Below, in pieces: positions 19,575-30,800 of a stretch of DNA of 64,000 nt; within the stretch, counting starts at the first letter, position 1; each line of letters opens with the position of its first letter. Under the pieces are notes generated by a model. It was not told the origin of the DNA, did no database searches, and saw only the letters and a list, made by a program, of their open reading frames with translations. This DNA comes from Algoriphagus zhangzhouensis (GTDB lineage Bacteria > Bacteroidota > Bacteroidia > Cytophagales > Cyclobacteriaceae), in NCBI RefSeq assembly GCF_900148515.1, contig NZ_FRXN01000005.1, forward strand, positions 255,186-319,185. Direction: 5' to 3'. The position numbers and the translations under genes are program-made.

Positions 19575-19678
19575 ATAAACAGTAGGGAATTGAATAAAAG
19601 TTGTTTAAGAGGAAAAAGTTAATTTTTAATATTTTCTTCGAAGATTTTAATTAAATGAGTTTTGAAGATCTTCCTTTT

Positions 19679-20674
19679 TCATTCCATGGAAAGGATAGCT
19701 TCAAAGGTCTCCTCTAAATTTAAAATCATATTCGAATTTAAATGGATTTTGGGATTCTCAAACTCATTTTGAGAATAATAATAGCCAAGTCCTAGTTCGG
19801 AGGCAAGTGTGAAAAAACAATTATTTGTAGTGTCTCCTCTGAATCGGAATTCCATTACTTTGCTACCACTACTCATGTAGAGCATGTTGGTCAATCCTGC
19901 ACCATGCATGCTTACCAAATGGGAAGCTTCACTCATTAAAAGAATCTGATCTCGGAGCCCATAATCCTCGAAATGATGAATTTCATACCCAAATTCTTCG
20001 AGTTTAGAAATTAGTTCAACCTCATTGACAATTCTTCTTTTAGAGGCTTTCATTCTGGATATATAAATTTTCCTTTTTTGAGTTGGTGAAGGGGAAAACT
20101 CTTGGCGAACTCGATTGATAATTTGAGTATGATAGTTGAAACTTGGAGCTGTTCTTTGGTAGGAAATCAATTCACCCACCGTTAATTTAACGTCACTTGA
20201 AATATAAAAGGGCTGGTAGCCCAAAATCTCTAATGAATCTTTGATATAGGAATACCCTTTCAGGCGCTCAGGAATAAAAATTTTATAATCTTTGAAATTT
20301 CCTTGAAGGGCGACCAATCTAGGGATTGATTCTGTCATCCAATGGAAATAGTTGTGAGCCCAGTTATCAGAGATCCAAATTGCTTTTTGGATAAATTTGC
20401 CAGGTTTGAATAAAAGTGGAAGACGCTTGATTTTTGCTTTTTTACTCCAAGGGCTGGAATGACTCAAATGATCCATAAATTGGAACTTTTGCCAGATCCA
20501 AATGGTCTCGTCTATTACAATGGCTAATGAAAGGGAAACGGCTTCACTTGAGTTGATTTCTCTAGAAAGCTCATTCTCAAATAAATTCAAATCCTTCTCC
20601 TTGAAGTTTAGAGGAAGAGTTCTTTCTGACCGATAAGCGGGTAATTTGGGGATTTCGGATAGTGACAGCCTCAT
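19679..20674 (-). CDS. Glycosyltransferase family 61
   Basis: A 331-residue GT61 (DUF563) protein. Family marks are NWAHNYFHWMTESIPRL in the middle, KIYISRMKASKRRIVNE, and the C-terminal SEASHLVSMHGAGLTNMLY where HGAGLTN is the conserved block. GT61 includes eukaryotic xylosyl- and GlcNAc-transferases and many bacterial capsule enzymes. Its start overlaps the stop of the upstream GT32 gene (TAATG on the minus strand), so the two are co-translated. Confidence 0.88.
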   Translation of the reverse strand: MRLSLSEIPKLPAYRSERTLPLNFKEKDLNLFENELSREINSSEAVSLSLAIVIDETIWIWQKFQFMDHLSHSSPWSKKAKIKRLPLLFKPGKFIQKAIWISDNWAHNYFHWMTESIPRLVALQGNFKDYKIFIPERLKGYSYIKDSLEILGYQPFYISSDVKLTVGELISYQRTAPSFNYHTQIINRVRQEFSPSPTQKRKIYISRMKASKRRIVNEVELISKLEEFGYEIHHFEDYGLRDQILLMSEASHLVSMHGAGLTNMLYMSSGSKVMEFRFRGDTTNNCFFTLASELGLGYYYSQNEFENPKIHLNSNMILNLEETFEAILSME

Positions 20675-21462
20675 TATTTTTTTTCGGATCGGGTAAGGTG
20701 TTTTTTATAGTTAGTATACAGGCTAAAGAATAAAAACCTGTAGTATGAAAAAGACTGAAAAGGATTCTCTTTAAGTTTTTTAAATAAAATTCTAAACCCT
20801 TTTCGGAATTCTTGAATTGAAAAATAGCTAAACTCATCATACCAAGATTTGTACCAGAGATGTGCTGCATAGCTATTGGGACCTATATAGGATTGAAATG
20901 TTGCAAGGACATTTTTCTCTGAATAAGGAACTGGATAAAAATAGGTAGGAGGATAAACGGTCAACCCTAGATAGGTGCTTATTTTTTCTGGGTTCAGTTC
21001 CTTCATGTATTCTTGAAAAATAGGAGTAACAACTGAAGTAATCACTTTGAAATCTTTGGCTCCAAATAAAGGAGTATATGCATCTAATATTTTTTGTAAA
21101 AGAGGATGTCCTGGCTCCACTCCTATAATTGCAGTATTAATATGTGTATGGTCTTCAAACCCTGCAAAGCAGGAATGTTCTAATAATGGATCAAGGGATT
21201 TTAATAGAAGCATGTCTGTGTCCAAATAGATGCCGCCATGAATATATAAAGCTCTGAATCTTACATAATCAGCAACAAAAGCGTACTTTTTCTCTGATAA
21301 GGCTTTTTTTAGCCAAGGGTTATCAAATTCTGTATTGCTTTCGTCCCATCGAATAAATTCATATCCTTTTAGATGATTGGTCCATGAGTCGATACATGTT
21401 GAAATCAGCTCAGGGTATTCTTGATGGCCATACCAGCAATAATGTATCTTCTTGGGTATCAT
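20674..21462 (-). CDS. Glycosyltransferase family 32 (OCH1-like, DXD)
   Basis: A 262-residue GT-A enzyme. IPKKIHYCWYGHQEYPE at the N-terminus, the AFVADYVRFRALYIHGGIY block and the DTDMLL metal-binding motif immediately after it are diagnostic of the GT32/Gly_transf_sug family. It is the first gene of the minus-strand group; its promoter should lie in the 162-base gap to the divergent gene at 21625. Donor sugar unknown; mannose, galactose and GlcNAc transferases exist in this family. Confidence 0.88.
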   Translation of the reverse strand: MIPKKIHYCWYGHQEYPELISTCIDSWTNHLKGYEFIRWDESNTEFDNPWLKKALSEKKYAFVADYVRFRALYIHGGIYLDTDMLLLKSLDPLLEHSCFAGFEDHTHINTAIIGVEPGHPLLQKILDAYTPLFGAKDFKVITSVVTPIFQEYMKELNPEKISTYLGLTVYPPTYFYPVPYSEKNVLATFQSYIGPNSYAAHLWYKSWYDEFSYFSIQEFRKGFRILFKKLKENPFQSFSYYRFLFFSLYTNYKKHLTRSEKK

Positions 21463-21624
21463 TTGATTATGAGAGAGCTGATTGGGTGAAAAAAATGAAG
21501 CGTTCTTTTCAAAATGGCTCTATTTAATTTAACTTAACTGACCAGTATTGGATAGTTTTAGAATATGGTCTTTGCAACGAAGACCTTGGTGTTTTGTATT
21601 AATTGAAAGTAAATAATTTTTAAG

Positions 21625-23634
21625 ATGAAAATCCAATTTAAATTTAATGGAATAATCCAGCTTGAAGGCGATTTTGAAGGAGTGCCACAAGAACTTTTAG
21701 AAAAAGTAGTGCCTGCAACAGGAGTTATTTCTTTAGATAATCAAGAGTATCAGCAAGTTGAAATTTTAGAGGAAGAAACCTCAGATTTTAATCCCTATTT
21801 TAAATTTTTAGAAAATTTATCCATTGAAGGAGCAAAAATAACCTCCTCACATCCTGTTTTTTCCAAAGAGGACTTAGGAAAAGAGTTTTGTGGATTATTT
21901 GCTCATAAAAATCCGGATACACCTGATAAAGACTCTTATTTTCCTGGAATAGTGGGGAGTAGATATTCAAAAATCATAAAAGTGGTTTCTCCAAAGGAAA
22001 TAGTGACTGATTTTGAATACAATACGGGATCCACTTTCGGGTATGTGTTTCAGGACAATTCCAAAGTCTTTTATGAAAAACTAAAATTGGGGGGGAGAAT
22101 AGATTTTCCAGAAGGGGTACTCGTTATCAAAGATCTCGTGAAAACTGACTTAAATAAGGATACTTATTTGGTTGGACATGCAAAAGGCAGCAGCTTAATG
22201 TTTGGAGTCGAGGATTATTTTAGATATACCACGGATCCACAACAAAAATTTGATACCGTCCTTTTTGATTTGGGAGATAGGTCACTAAATTTTGCCTCTT
22301 ATAATGTGAATTTTCTTCCTCCTTGTAGGATTGTTAAATGTACAGAATCCTATTTTCCAAGGTTGTTTACTAATACAAGGAAGTCTAATCAGAAACTCAG
22401 AGTAGCGATCATAAATTGTGATACGACTCTAAATCAAAGAAACCCCATGTGTAATTCCTTCGGATTTGGACTTGGGTTTATTTATGATTCAGACAATGTT
22501 TTTTACCTAAAGAATTTTAAAAATAGAGGAGGGTCATTTACTGATTTCAAAGTGCCAGATGGAGGAAAGCTTTGGCTGGTATTGGAGAATGTTCAACTTG
22601 ATTTTGAAAATAAAAAAGATTTTCAGACAACTTATTTTCTTTCAAAAATCAGATTTACTAAGGATAGTAAAGGTTTGCCTCAGCACCCTTCTTATCCTGA
22701 ATATGTAGCTGAAACTACTGATTCCAGCTTTTATTTTTTCAATAATCAGTTTTATGCAAGAGGATGGAACAACCGTCTAAATATGATCCATATTGATCGC
22801 TTTGTTTTTTTACTGCCTTCAGCCCAATATTTTAAGAATATTCATGATCCAATTTTTGGAGGTTGTGAAAATTGGAGAATTTCAGATCTATTGACTCAGA
22901 CTATGACCGGTTCAAAGGTTATGATTTTTAATATTCCTGAAAAAGGAAAAAAATATTGGGTTCAAAAAAGTAACAATGATACAATAAGAACTTTTGTGAA
23001 CTGGTCCGAAATTCAAGGGAAAACGGTTCATGAGGTCAATGTTCCAGAGAATGGTCAACTAGTTGAATTACAACCAGGGGATATTTTTGAAATCAGTGGA
23101 GAAGACTACAAGGTATTAATGAAAGAAAGGGGAGAGTATCCAACCATGCCAAGTGGCTATCAAGAATTCAATAGAGGAGAGGAAAGTCAATACATTTTTG
23201 CCAATTGCAAGCTAGATAAGTCCTTGCCTGAAGGAGAGATATTTGAAATTTTGATAAAGAAATCCTGTTCTGAATATTTATTAGATGGCAAGGAAAGACC
23301 GGCCTATTTCATGTACAAGGGCAATAGCCAAATAGCTCTCACAGAAGATACCCAATTTGGCAACGATCAGGTATTGTACACCGCAGGAATTGGACATTTA
23401 AGCTATAATCATAAGGAAATTGGCTTCTGGGCGAAGGATACCGTTCACAATGGATTTTACAGACAAAGCTCAGGAAAAGGTCAAAGTCCAGGATATACAA
23501 TGATAAATTCTGAAGGGTTTGGAGGAGAGTTTCATCCAGATGTACCCGTTAAGAATTCTGGTGAACTACCGGAAGTAGTCCAAGAATATATGGCTGAATT
23601 AGAGAATATGGATATTTTTCCAAATAAAATATAA
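21625..23634 (+). CDS. Tailspike/pectate-lyase-like right-handed beta-helix protein, no signal peptide
   Basis: A 669-residue protein I cannot place in a named family. Residues about 70-185 follow the entry module of phage tailspikes and pectate-lyase-3 proteins: ITSSHPVFSKEDLGKEF (the FTxxDVGK pattern), an I-x-x-V region, then FQDNSKVFYEKLKLGGRID and FPEGVLVI, matching the usual DNT-AF...fPxGxYxI entry strand. The following 300 residues are rich in short strands and asparagine/glycine turns, fitting a beta-helix. There is no signal peptide or membrane segment. The stretch 480-500 (GQLVELQPGDIFEIS) looks like a small beta domain. Activity on a polysaccharide is an inference; no catalytic triad is evident. 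Confidence 0.6.
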   Translation: MKIQFKFNGIIQLEGDFEGVPQELLEKVVPATGVISLDNQEYQQVEILEEETSDFNPYFKFLENLSIEGAKITSSHPVFSKEDLGKEFCGLFAHKNPDTPDKDSYFPGIVGSRYSKIIKVVSPKEIVTDFEYNTGSTFGYVFQDNSKVFYEKLKLGGRIDFPEGVLVIKDLVKTDLNKDTYLVGHAKGSSLMFGVEDYFRYTTDPQQKFDTVLFDLGDRSLNFASYNVNFLPPCRIVKCTESYFPRLFTNTRKSNQKLRVAIINCDTTLNQRNPMCNSFGFGLGFIYDSDNVFYLKNFKNRGGSFTDFKVPDGGKLWLVLENVQLDFENKKDFQTTYFLSKIRFTKDSKGLPQHPSYPEYVAETTDSSFYFFNNQFYARGWNNRLNMIHIDRFVFLLPSAQYFKNIHDPIFGGCENWRISDLLTQTMTGSKVMIFNIPEKGKKYWVQKSNNDTIRTFVNWSEIQGKTVHEVNVPENGQLVELQPGDIFEISGEDYKVLMKERGEYPTMPSGYQEFNRGEESQYIFANCKLDKSLPEGEIFEILIKKSCSEYLLDGKERPAYFMYKGNSQIALTEDTQFGNDQVLYTAGIGHLSYNHKEIGFWAKDTVHNGFYRQSSGKGQSPGYTMINSEGFGGEFHPDVPVKNSGELPEVVQEYMAELENMDIFPNKI

Positions 23635-23693
23635 GCAGAGGAAATGGAATGAATATCTTTGGTTTTTAATAATCCATTAATAGACCATATCCA

Positions 23694-24650
23694 TTGGAGC
23701 CTCTAGAAATCCTCAATATTCCAAATTATTATTCTTCCTATTATTTATTCGGTTTTTCTCAAAGATTTGACCTTAAGTATAGACCGGAAAATCGATTTGA
23801 ACGCTTTAATAATAGACCTTTTTTGATTTTCAGGTATAAGGGGAAAATAGGTGTGATTGACAATAATGACCCTCACGGAACGAAGCCTGATTTGTATGAC
23901 GCGGTCGATTTATATTTTGTTACCAATAAGCTAAAAGGGAATCCGAATTACGAGCAGAGTAAGATTAGGCCTCTTTTTCCTCATTACCCGATCAATATTT
24001 TGGGTCTATATCTGAGAACTTTTGGTGTGAGCTTAATTAAGAAAGTTCCTCTCAAGAAATTGATCCATCAATTGCATATTCTACGAAAGCGTCCAGTTTT
24101 TAGCATGGATAAGAAAAGCTATTCCTTCCATAATTACGTTTTCTTTTCATCAAACTTATGGAAAAAAGAACCACTAACTAATCAAATCAGAGCTGACTTT
24201 ATGCAAGCTTGTCAAGAGGATGAAAGAATCAACTTTGAAGGAGGTTTTGTGAAAAGAGGGGATGGAGATGCAATGGGTTTTTCTGATTTTGTTAGTGAAA
24301 AGATATATCCTCCGAAGGTCTTTTCAGACTTGAGTTCAAAAACGTTATTTGCGCTGAATAATCCTGCAGTCTTAGGGGCCGTCAGCTGGAGACTTGCCGA
24401 GTATCTTTCTTCAGGAACTTTTGTCATCAGTTATCCAGAGGCGATAGAATTGCCGGTTGCAATGGAGCATGGAAAAGAAATTCATTACGTTGAAAAGTCA
24501 AATGATTTTAAAGAAGTTTTTGATTTGATTTTTGATACCCCGGATTACCATCATGCAATTTCGATTGGTGCAAGAGCCTATTTTGAGAAATACTGTACTC
24601 CTCAAGCACAGGTACAATATGTACTTGAAATTCTAGTGGGCTCAAATTAA
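23694..24650 (+). CDS. Uncharacterised GT-B-like glycosyltransferase (paralogue of the gene at 12025)
   Basis: A 318-residue protein. The N-terminal half has LIFRYKGKIGVIDNNDPHG and VDLYFVTNKL...KIRPLFPHYP, patterned like the protein at 12025. The C-terminal half, AVSWRLAEYLSSGTFVISYP, resembles the donor half of GT-B proteins in which a family-1-type helix follows a glycine turn. The start must be TTG at 23694: an in-frame stop lies at 23670 and the first methionine is 140 residues in. It sits 59 bases after the beta-helix gene. Role in the glycan pathway is inferred from fold and location. Confidence 0.62.
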   Translation: MEPLEILNIPNYYSSYYLFGFSQRFDLKYRPENRFERFNNRPFLIFRYKGKIGVIDNNDPHGTKPDLYDAVDLYFVTNKLKGNPNYEQSKIRPLFPHYPINILGLYLRTFGVSLIKKVPLKKLIHQLHILRKRPVFSMDKKSYSFHNYVFFSSNLWKKEPLTNQIRADFMQACQEDERINFEGGFVKRGDGDAMGFSDFVSEKIYPPKVFSDLSSKTLFALNNPAVLGAVSWRLAEYLSSGTFVISYPEAIELPVAMEHGKEIHYVEKSNDFKEVFDLIFDTPDYHHAISIGARAYFEKYCTPQAQVQYVLEILVGSN

Positions 24651-24809
24651 AATAATTACCTGATTCAATATTTTTAGAAACATTCCCAATCTTCGTTTCA
24701 AAGAAGGATAAGGGTTGTATATTTGTTACCGTACCAAATTGGATAGTTTGGCTTAGGATTTGTGAATGTGAAGAAAGCAAATCAGTGAATATTCTGGTCC
24801 TTTTCAATT

Positions 24810-27800
24810 TTGAAAAACGCGTTACTAATAATTTTCTTCTTTGCTTTTAGCTTGACTACCAGTCTAGTAAAGGCACAGGTATCTATTCCTAGAGCTGGTT
24901 TTCCTTATTGTGAACCGTTTACAGGGACTGCTTCAGATCTTAGACCAGAAACAATTCTTGGAGGAACTCCAAATTTAGCGTCTGTTGGTGGTGGAAGTTT
25001 GGTTTTGACTGAAGCACAACCTTATCAGGCGGGTTACATGTATATTGATATCCCATTTTCAATTGAATATGGGGTAAAAGTTTCCTTTGAATATTCTAGT
25101 TACGGTGCTACGGTTTCTGGAGGAGGAGCTGATGGGTTTAGTTTTTTTATGTTTGATGCACAATATGGAGAGGTGTCAAATGGAAGCCCTTTTCAATTTC
25201 AAACAGGTGGTTTTGGAGGTTCTTTGGGTTATGCACCTATCCAACAAAATCCTTCTGCAGTAAACCCTAGTCCGCCCTATTTTCCTGGGCTAACAGGTGG
25301 ATTCATTGGGATTGGATTTGATGAATGGGGAAATTTTGTTCGTGATTCAGAGGCTAGAGGTTCGGGACTCCCGGATAATGCCTCGAATGCTCCTTACTAC
25401 ACTTATCCTCATACCATTTCAATTAGAGGCCCTGAAAATCCTGGTGGAGCCTATGCCCCCTATCCTTTTTTAGGGAATAGTTTGGCCTCAGATTATGTAG
25501 TGGATGTTGTAGATGAGCATTCATTTGAGATAGATATCAATGGGAATAATGCTGTCTGGAATTGCAATGATTCTGACTATAGAAAAGTATTAATCGATCT
25601 GGAACCAGTTTTTGATGGTGCTGGAAATCCAACAGGAGCCTATAAGATTTCCCTTCAAATGAATGTTGGAGGGACTGTTTATACCATTTTTGATCAATTG
25701 GATTATAGTTTTCCTAATGTTCCAGAAAATATTAAGATTGGATTTGCTGCTTCAACGGGTCAGAATACAAACTTCCATGAGATTAGAAATTTGGAAGTCG
25801 ATGTTTCTACTATTAATGAGGTAGGAAAGCCTGTAGTTTCTCCGGCAGACAGAAGAACTTGTGTCGGAGAGGAACTTACGATCTTGATTGACGATGTTGA
25901 GCTAAAGCAAGGGGCGACTTTTATTCAGTGTGTGCAGTTGTATGATCCAGCTTTACTAAATAGCCCAAGTCCGCCATGGGAAAATATAACCAATAATGAT
26001 CCAAATATAGATTGTGGGCCTGCGGGTATCTGTAATCAGTGTTCCGATGGGAATTTAGAATATGAAGTTCCAGGAAAAGGTACTTTTTATATTACTCCTT
26101 TGGGAGATTTGGAATACGATGCTAGTGGAAATTTAATATCTGGGATCAATGATATTGAAGTGACATTTGTTCCTGTCCCAGGAGCGACAGGTGAGGCAAG
26201 TGTTATCTATACTGTTCAAGATAATTACAGTTTGATTTCCGAGCCGGCTCTAATAACAGTTACTATTAATCCAATTCCTGAAATTACGGCTACTGAGGTA
26301 AGTAATCCTACTTGTGACGGACAAGATGATGGACAAATTCGAGTTGAATTGGACCAACTTTTAGATGGGGCTACTTTTCGATGGTTATGGGACGGGAACC
26401 CAATCACAACAGAGGCTCCTATTCCGGGAATTGTGGATGGGAAAGCAGAATTGATTCTTACCAATGTAAACTTAGGGTCCTACAGATTGGAAGTGTTTAA
26501 TCCATTGAATGATGGGGAGGGAGGTTCTTGCCCTAACTTGTTGGATGAAATCGTTGTTTCTCAGCAAAATGGTACACCAGTCGAATTAGAGCCTTTTGAT
26601 ACGGATATTTGTGAAGGAACTCCCGCAACTATAACACCATTTCTAGACCCCGAATTTAATCCAGATAATTTGCCAGTACCTTTTAAATGGTATACCAGTG
26701 CAGATAGATCTGGGGGAGCTTTACCAACATCTGGTTCTTCAACCATTGATGGAGTAAACATTGATGTTCAGATTGCTTCTGATGGAACACTTTCAGTAGA
26801 AGGATTAATTGCCGATGGATTAAATCCTAAAACGTATACTTTTTATGTTGAAACATCCTTTGTCAACAATAATGGCTCTGGATCTGGAAATTTCTGCCCC
26901 TTCGTTGGTGATGTAATGTCTGAAGCAGTTATAACTGTTTATCCTGCCTTGTCAATTTCTGTAAATGAGACACCTGATTGGTGTAGAGACAGTAATGGAC
27001 AAATTGAAATTGAGGCATTAGGTGGAAATGGAGATAAAACTTTTGTATTGTTTGATTCTGAAAATAATGAACTCGAAACGAAAATTGATCCAGCAAATGC
27101 TACTTTTTCGGGTTTATTGCCAGGGGATTATTTCGTTGAAATTGAAAGTGCAAATCCGACTTGTTTAGAATCTATTCCTGTAGAAATAAAAGGAGCAGAG
27201 GAGGAGTTGACTATAGCAGAAATAGCTAGAACCCCTACATCTTGCGATTTGGACAATGGTACATTTGAGTTAGAAGTAGCCGGTGGTAATGGAACACTGT
27301 CTGTTTCTAATTTAAGTATTAGTGGAGGAGTAGATAATGGAGTTTCTTACAATAGTTCCACCAATACCTACACCTATTCTGGCTTAGAACCTGGAGTAAA
27401 TTATACTGTTACTGTAACAGATGAACAAAATTGTACTGCCTCTTTGAATTTTACATTGGATGAAATTCAGACTCCAGTTTTTGATGTTCAAACTCCTTCA
27501 AACCTTTGTGAAGATCAAGCTTCACTTGAATTTCAAGTAACCTATGATTTCTTTGAGGTAGCTGCTACTGCAGTTCCAGAATTCAATTGGTATGAAACAG
27601 AAACTGGCGGCTCACCATTGGGTAATGGGAATGGTCTGGGAGGTATGACACTTCAGATAGATAATGCAACTGGAGAGTTGATTCTCACTGATTTGGTTGA
27701 TGGGGCCTATACGCTGTGGTTAGAAATGTCAGGACCTGATGCATGTAATTTGCCAAGGCTAGCGGTTGATTTTGAGGTTTTACCACTTCCTGATGCAGGA

Positions 27801-30800
27801 GAGCCTTTAGTTACTAATGTTTCGTGTAATGGAGGGACTGATGGAGAAATTCAAGCAGTATTACAATCAGGAAATCTAAGCGATTACTTATACCAATTAG
27901 AAAGAAATTCGACTGTAATTGTGCCGTTTGCTGATAATGGAGGAGAGTTTCTAAATGTTGAAGCTGGAGATTACACGATAAGAATTCAAAATAAAGTTTC
28001 CGGTTGTGAAATTGTAAGTCCTGAAGTAACGGTCATTGAACCTCCGCTATTAGAAATCAGCAATGGAGTAACAGTAGATCCAACTTGTCTTCAGGATAAT
28101 GGGGTGATTAATTTTAGTGTATGGGGAGGAACCCCTGATTCCAATTCTAATTATGAAATCACCATCAATGGACAAGCCTTAAGTTCCTATGATTTTGCAG
28201 TCACGGTTGGTTCAGATGGAACGAATGAAATTCAGGTATCATCTTTAGCGGGAGGTGTTTATGATATTTCAATAAATGATTCCAGATCCTGTTCTGTATC
28301 TACTTCCATGACTATTGAAGCTCAAACTTTGCCGGTATATGAAGTTGAAGATCAGGAGATTTGTGTGAATGAGGTGGTTACATTTGATCCAGTGATTGTT
28401 GATGCAGGAAGTCCCGATGCAAACCCTGTGTTCAGATGGTATAAAGATGCTTCTGGAATTGATGAAGTAGTGAGTGGAGTAGATTCTGATTGGGGAATGA
28501 CTTTCCAGGTAGACAGTAATACGGGTCAGTTGAACGTGACCGACCTTCAGCAGGATGGAGAATATACATTATATCTGAAACCAGATATTCTAAATGCTTG
28601 TGATTTTACTGCAATTCCAGTCTTATTGAAAGTCAACCCAATTCCAGCGGTTGATTTTGAAAGCGACCCGGTATCTTGTTTTGGAGGTTCGGATGGAGTG
28701 ATCCGAGTGACTTCTGGTTCAGATCCTTCCTATACTTATACTTTAAACACAGGCGAGTCAAATACTACTGGTGAGTTCTCCGGCTTGGCTGCAGGTGACT
28801 ATGAGGTAACTATTTCCGATGCAATTGGGTGTTCTTCTGTTTCGCAAATCACTGTCGTTGAGCCGCCAGTTTTAGAATTCAGCAATGGAGTAACAGTAGA
28901 TCCAACCTGTCTTCAGGATAATGGGGTGATTAATTTTAGTGTATGGGGAGGAACCCCTGATTCCAATTCTAATTATGAAATCACCATCAATGGACAAGCC
29001 TTAAGTTCCTATGATTTTGCAGTCACGGTTGGTTCAGATGGAACGAATGAGATTCAGGTTTCATCTTTAGCGGGAGGTGTTTATGATATTTCAATAAATG
29101 ATTCCAGATCCTGTTCTGTATCTACTTCCATGACTATTGAGGCTCAAACTCTGCCGGTATATGAAGTTGAAGATCAGGAGATTTGTGTGAATGAGGTTGC
29201 TACTTTCGATCCAGTGATTGTTGATGCAGGAAGTCCAGATGCAAACCCTGTGTTCAGATGGTATAAAGATGCTTCTGGAATTGATGAAGTAGTGAGCGGA
29301 GTAGATTCTGATTGGGGAATGACTTTCCAGGTAGACAGTAATACGGGTCAGTTGAACGTGACCGACCTTCAGCAGGATGGAGAATATACATTATATCTGA
29401 AACCAGATATTCTAAATGCTTGTGATTTTACAGCTATTCCAGTCTTATTGAAAGTCAAGCCAATTCCGGCGGTTGATTTTGAAAGCGACTCGGTATCTTG
29501 TTTTGGAGGTTCGGATGGAGTGATCCGAGTGACTTCTGGTTCAGATCCTTCCTATACTTATACTTTAAACACTGGCGAGTCAAATACTACTGGTGAGTTC
29601 TCCGGCTTGACTGCAGGAGACTATGAGGTAACTATTTCCGATGCAATTGGGTGTTCTTCTGTTTCTCAAATCACTGTCGTAGAGCCAGATGAATTACAAA
29701 TTCTAGGGGTTGAAAAATTGGACCCTACTTGTGGTGATGATAATGGTGAAATAAAGTTTGAAATCTCGGGAGGTACATCTGATTATTTGATAACTATCAA
29801 TGGTAGTTCCATTGAAAGCTACTCTTATCAGATTGCTGGATTAGTTTATACGGTTCAGGATTTATCTCCTGGTACTTATTCAGTTGGTGTAGTAGATGCG
29901 AATGGATGTGAAGTGCCTGAAAGTGAATTGTATACTTTAGTGAATAATGAGGGGATAGATATTCAGCCTGATCAGATGGAAGATTTAATCTGTGAGTCAG
30001 GAGTGGCAGTGCTTGATCCCAATATTACGATCCCTGCAGGCGCAAGTCCTGAATTGAGATGGTTCTTTGATGCTTCAGCCAGTCAGGAGATTTTTTCTAA
30101 TTCTAGTCCTGCCTCTGACGGTAATATTTACCAGATTAATGGAACAGGTATTCTTTCTATTGAAAATCTTGCTGGGGGAACCTATACTTATTATTTGAGA
30201 ATTGCAGGGCCAGGGATTTGTACCAAAATATTTGAGGCTAATGTATTGGTGAATGAAGCTATTGCAGCATCTCTGGAAATTGATCCGATTACATGTTTTG
30301 GTGAGTCAGACGGGGTAATCACTGTGGTAGATATTTCAGGAGGAAATGGTGAATTCGAATACAGCTTAGATGGAACAAATTGGCAAGCATCAAATCAATT
30401 TAGTGGATTGTCAGTTGGTGATTATCAGGTTCAAATAAGAGATAGTAGTTCTAGTAATGGCTGTACCTTTACAATTTCTGGAAATGTTGAAGGGCCTGAA
30501 GGAGCTATTTCGTCCAACAATCCTGATTTAATCCGAACAAGCTGTGATTTAGATAATGGAGCGGTAAGGAATTTAGAAATTACTGGAGGTTGGGGAGATT
30601 ATGATTTTCAGTGGAGAAAAGATAACCCAATAGATGGTACTCTATTGAGTCAGGGTACGATTTCAGGAATTGAAGATCTGGCTACAGGCACATATTATCT
30701 GATTGTTCGTGATAGTGGTGGATGTGAGGAAGTGTTTGTCTTTGAAATAGAAGATGCCTCTGACCCAGTTTATGATGTGATACCTCCAGTTGAAAGTTGT

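Noticed and set aside
21567..21585. GGTCTT-N7-AAGACC hairpin between divergent genes
   Set aside because: A six-bp stem without a T-run is expected by chance and no regulator context was seen.
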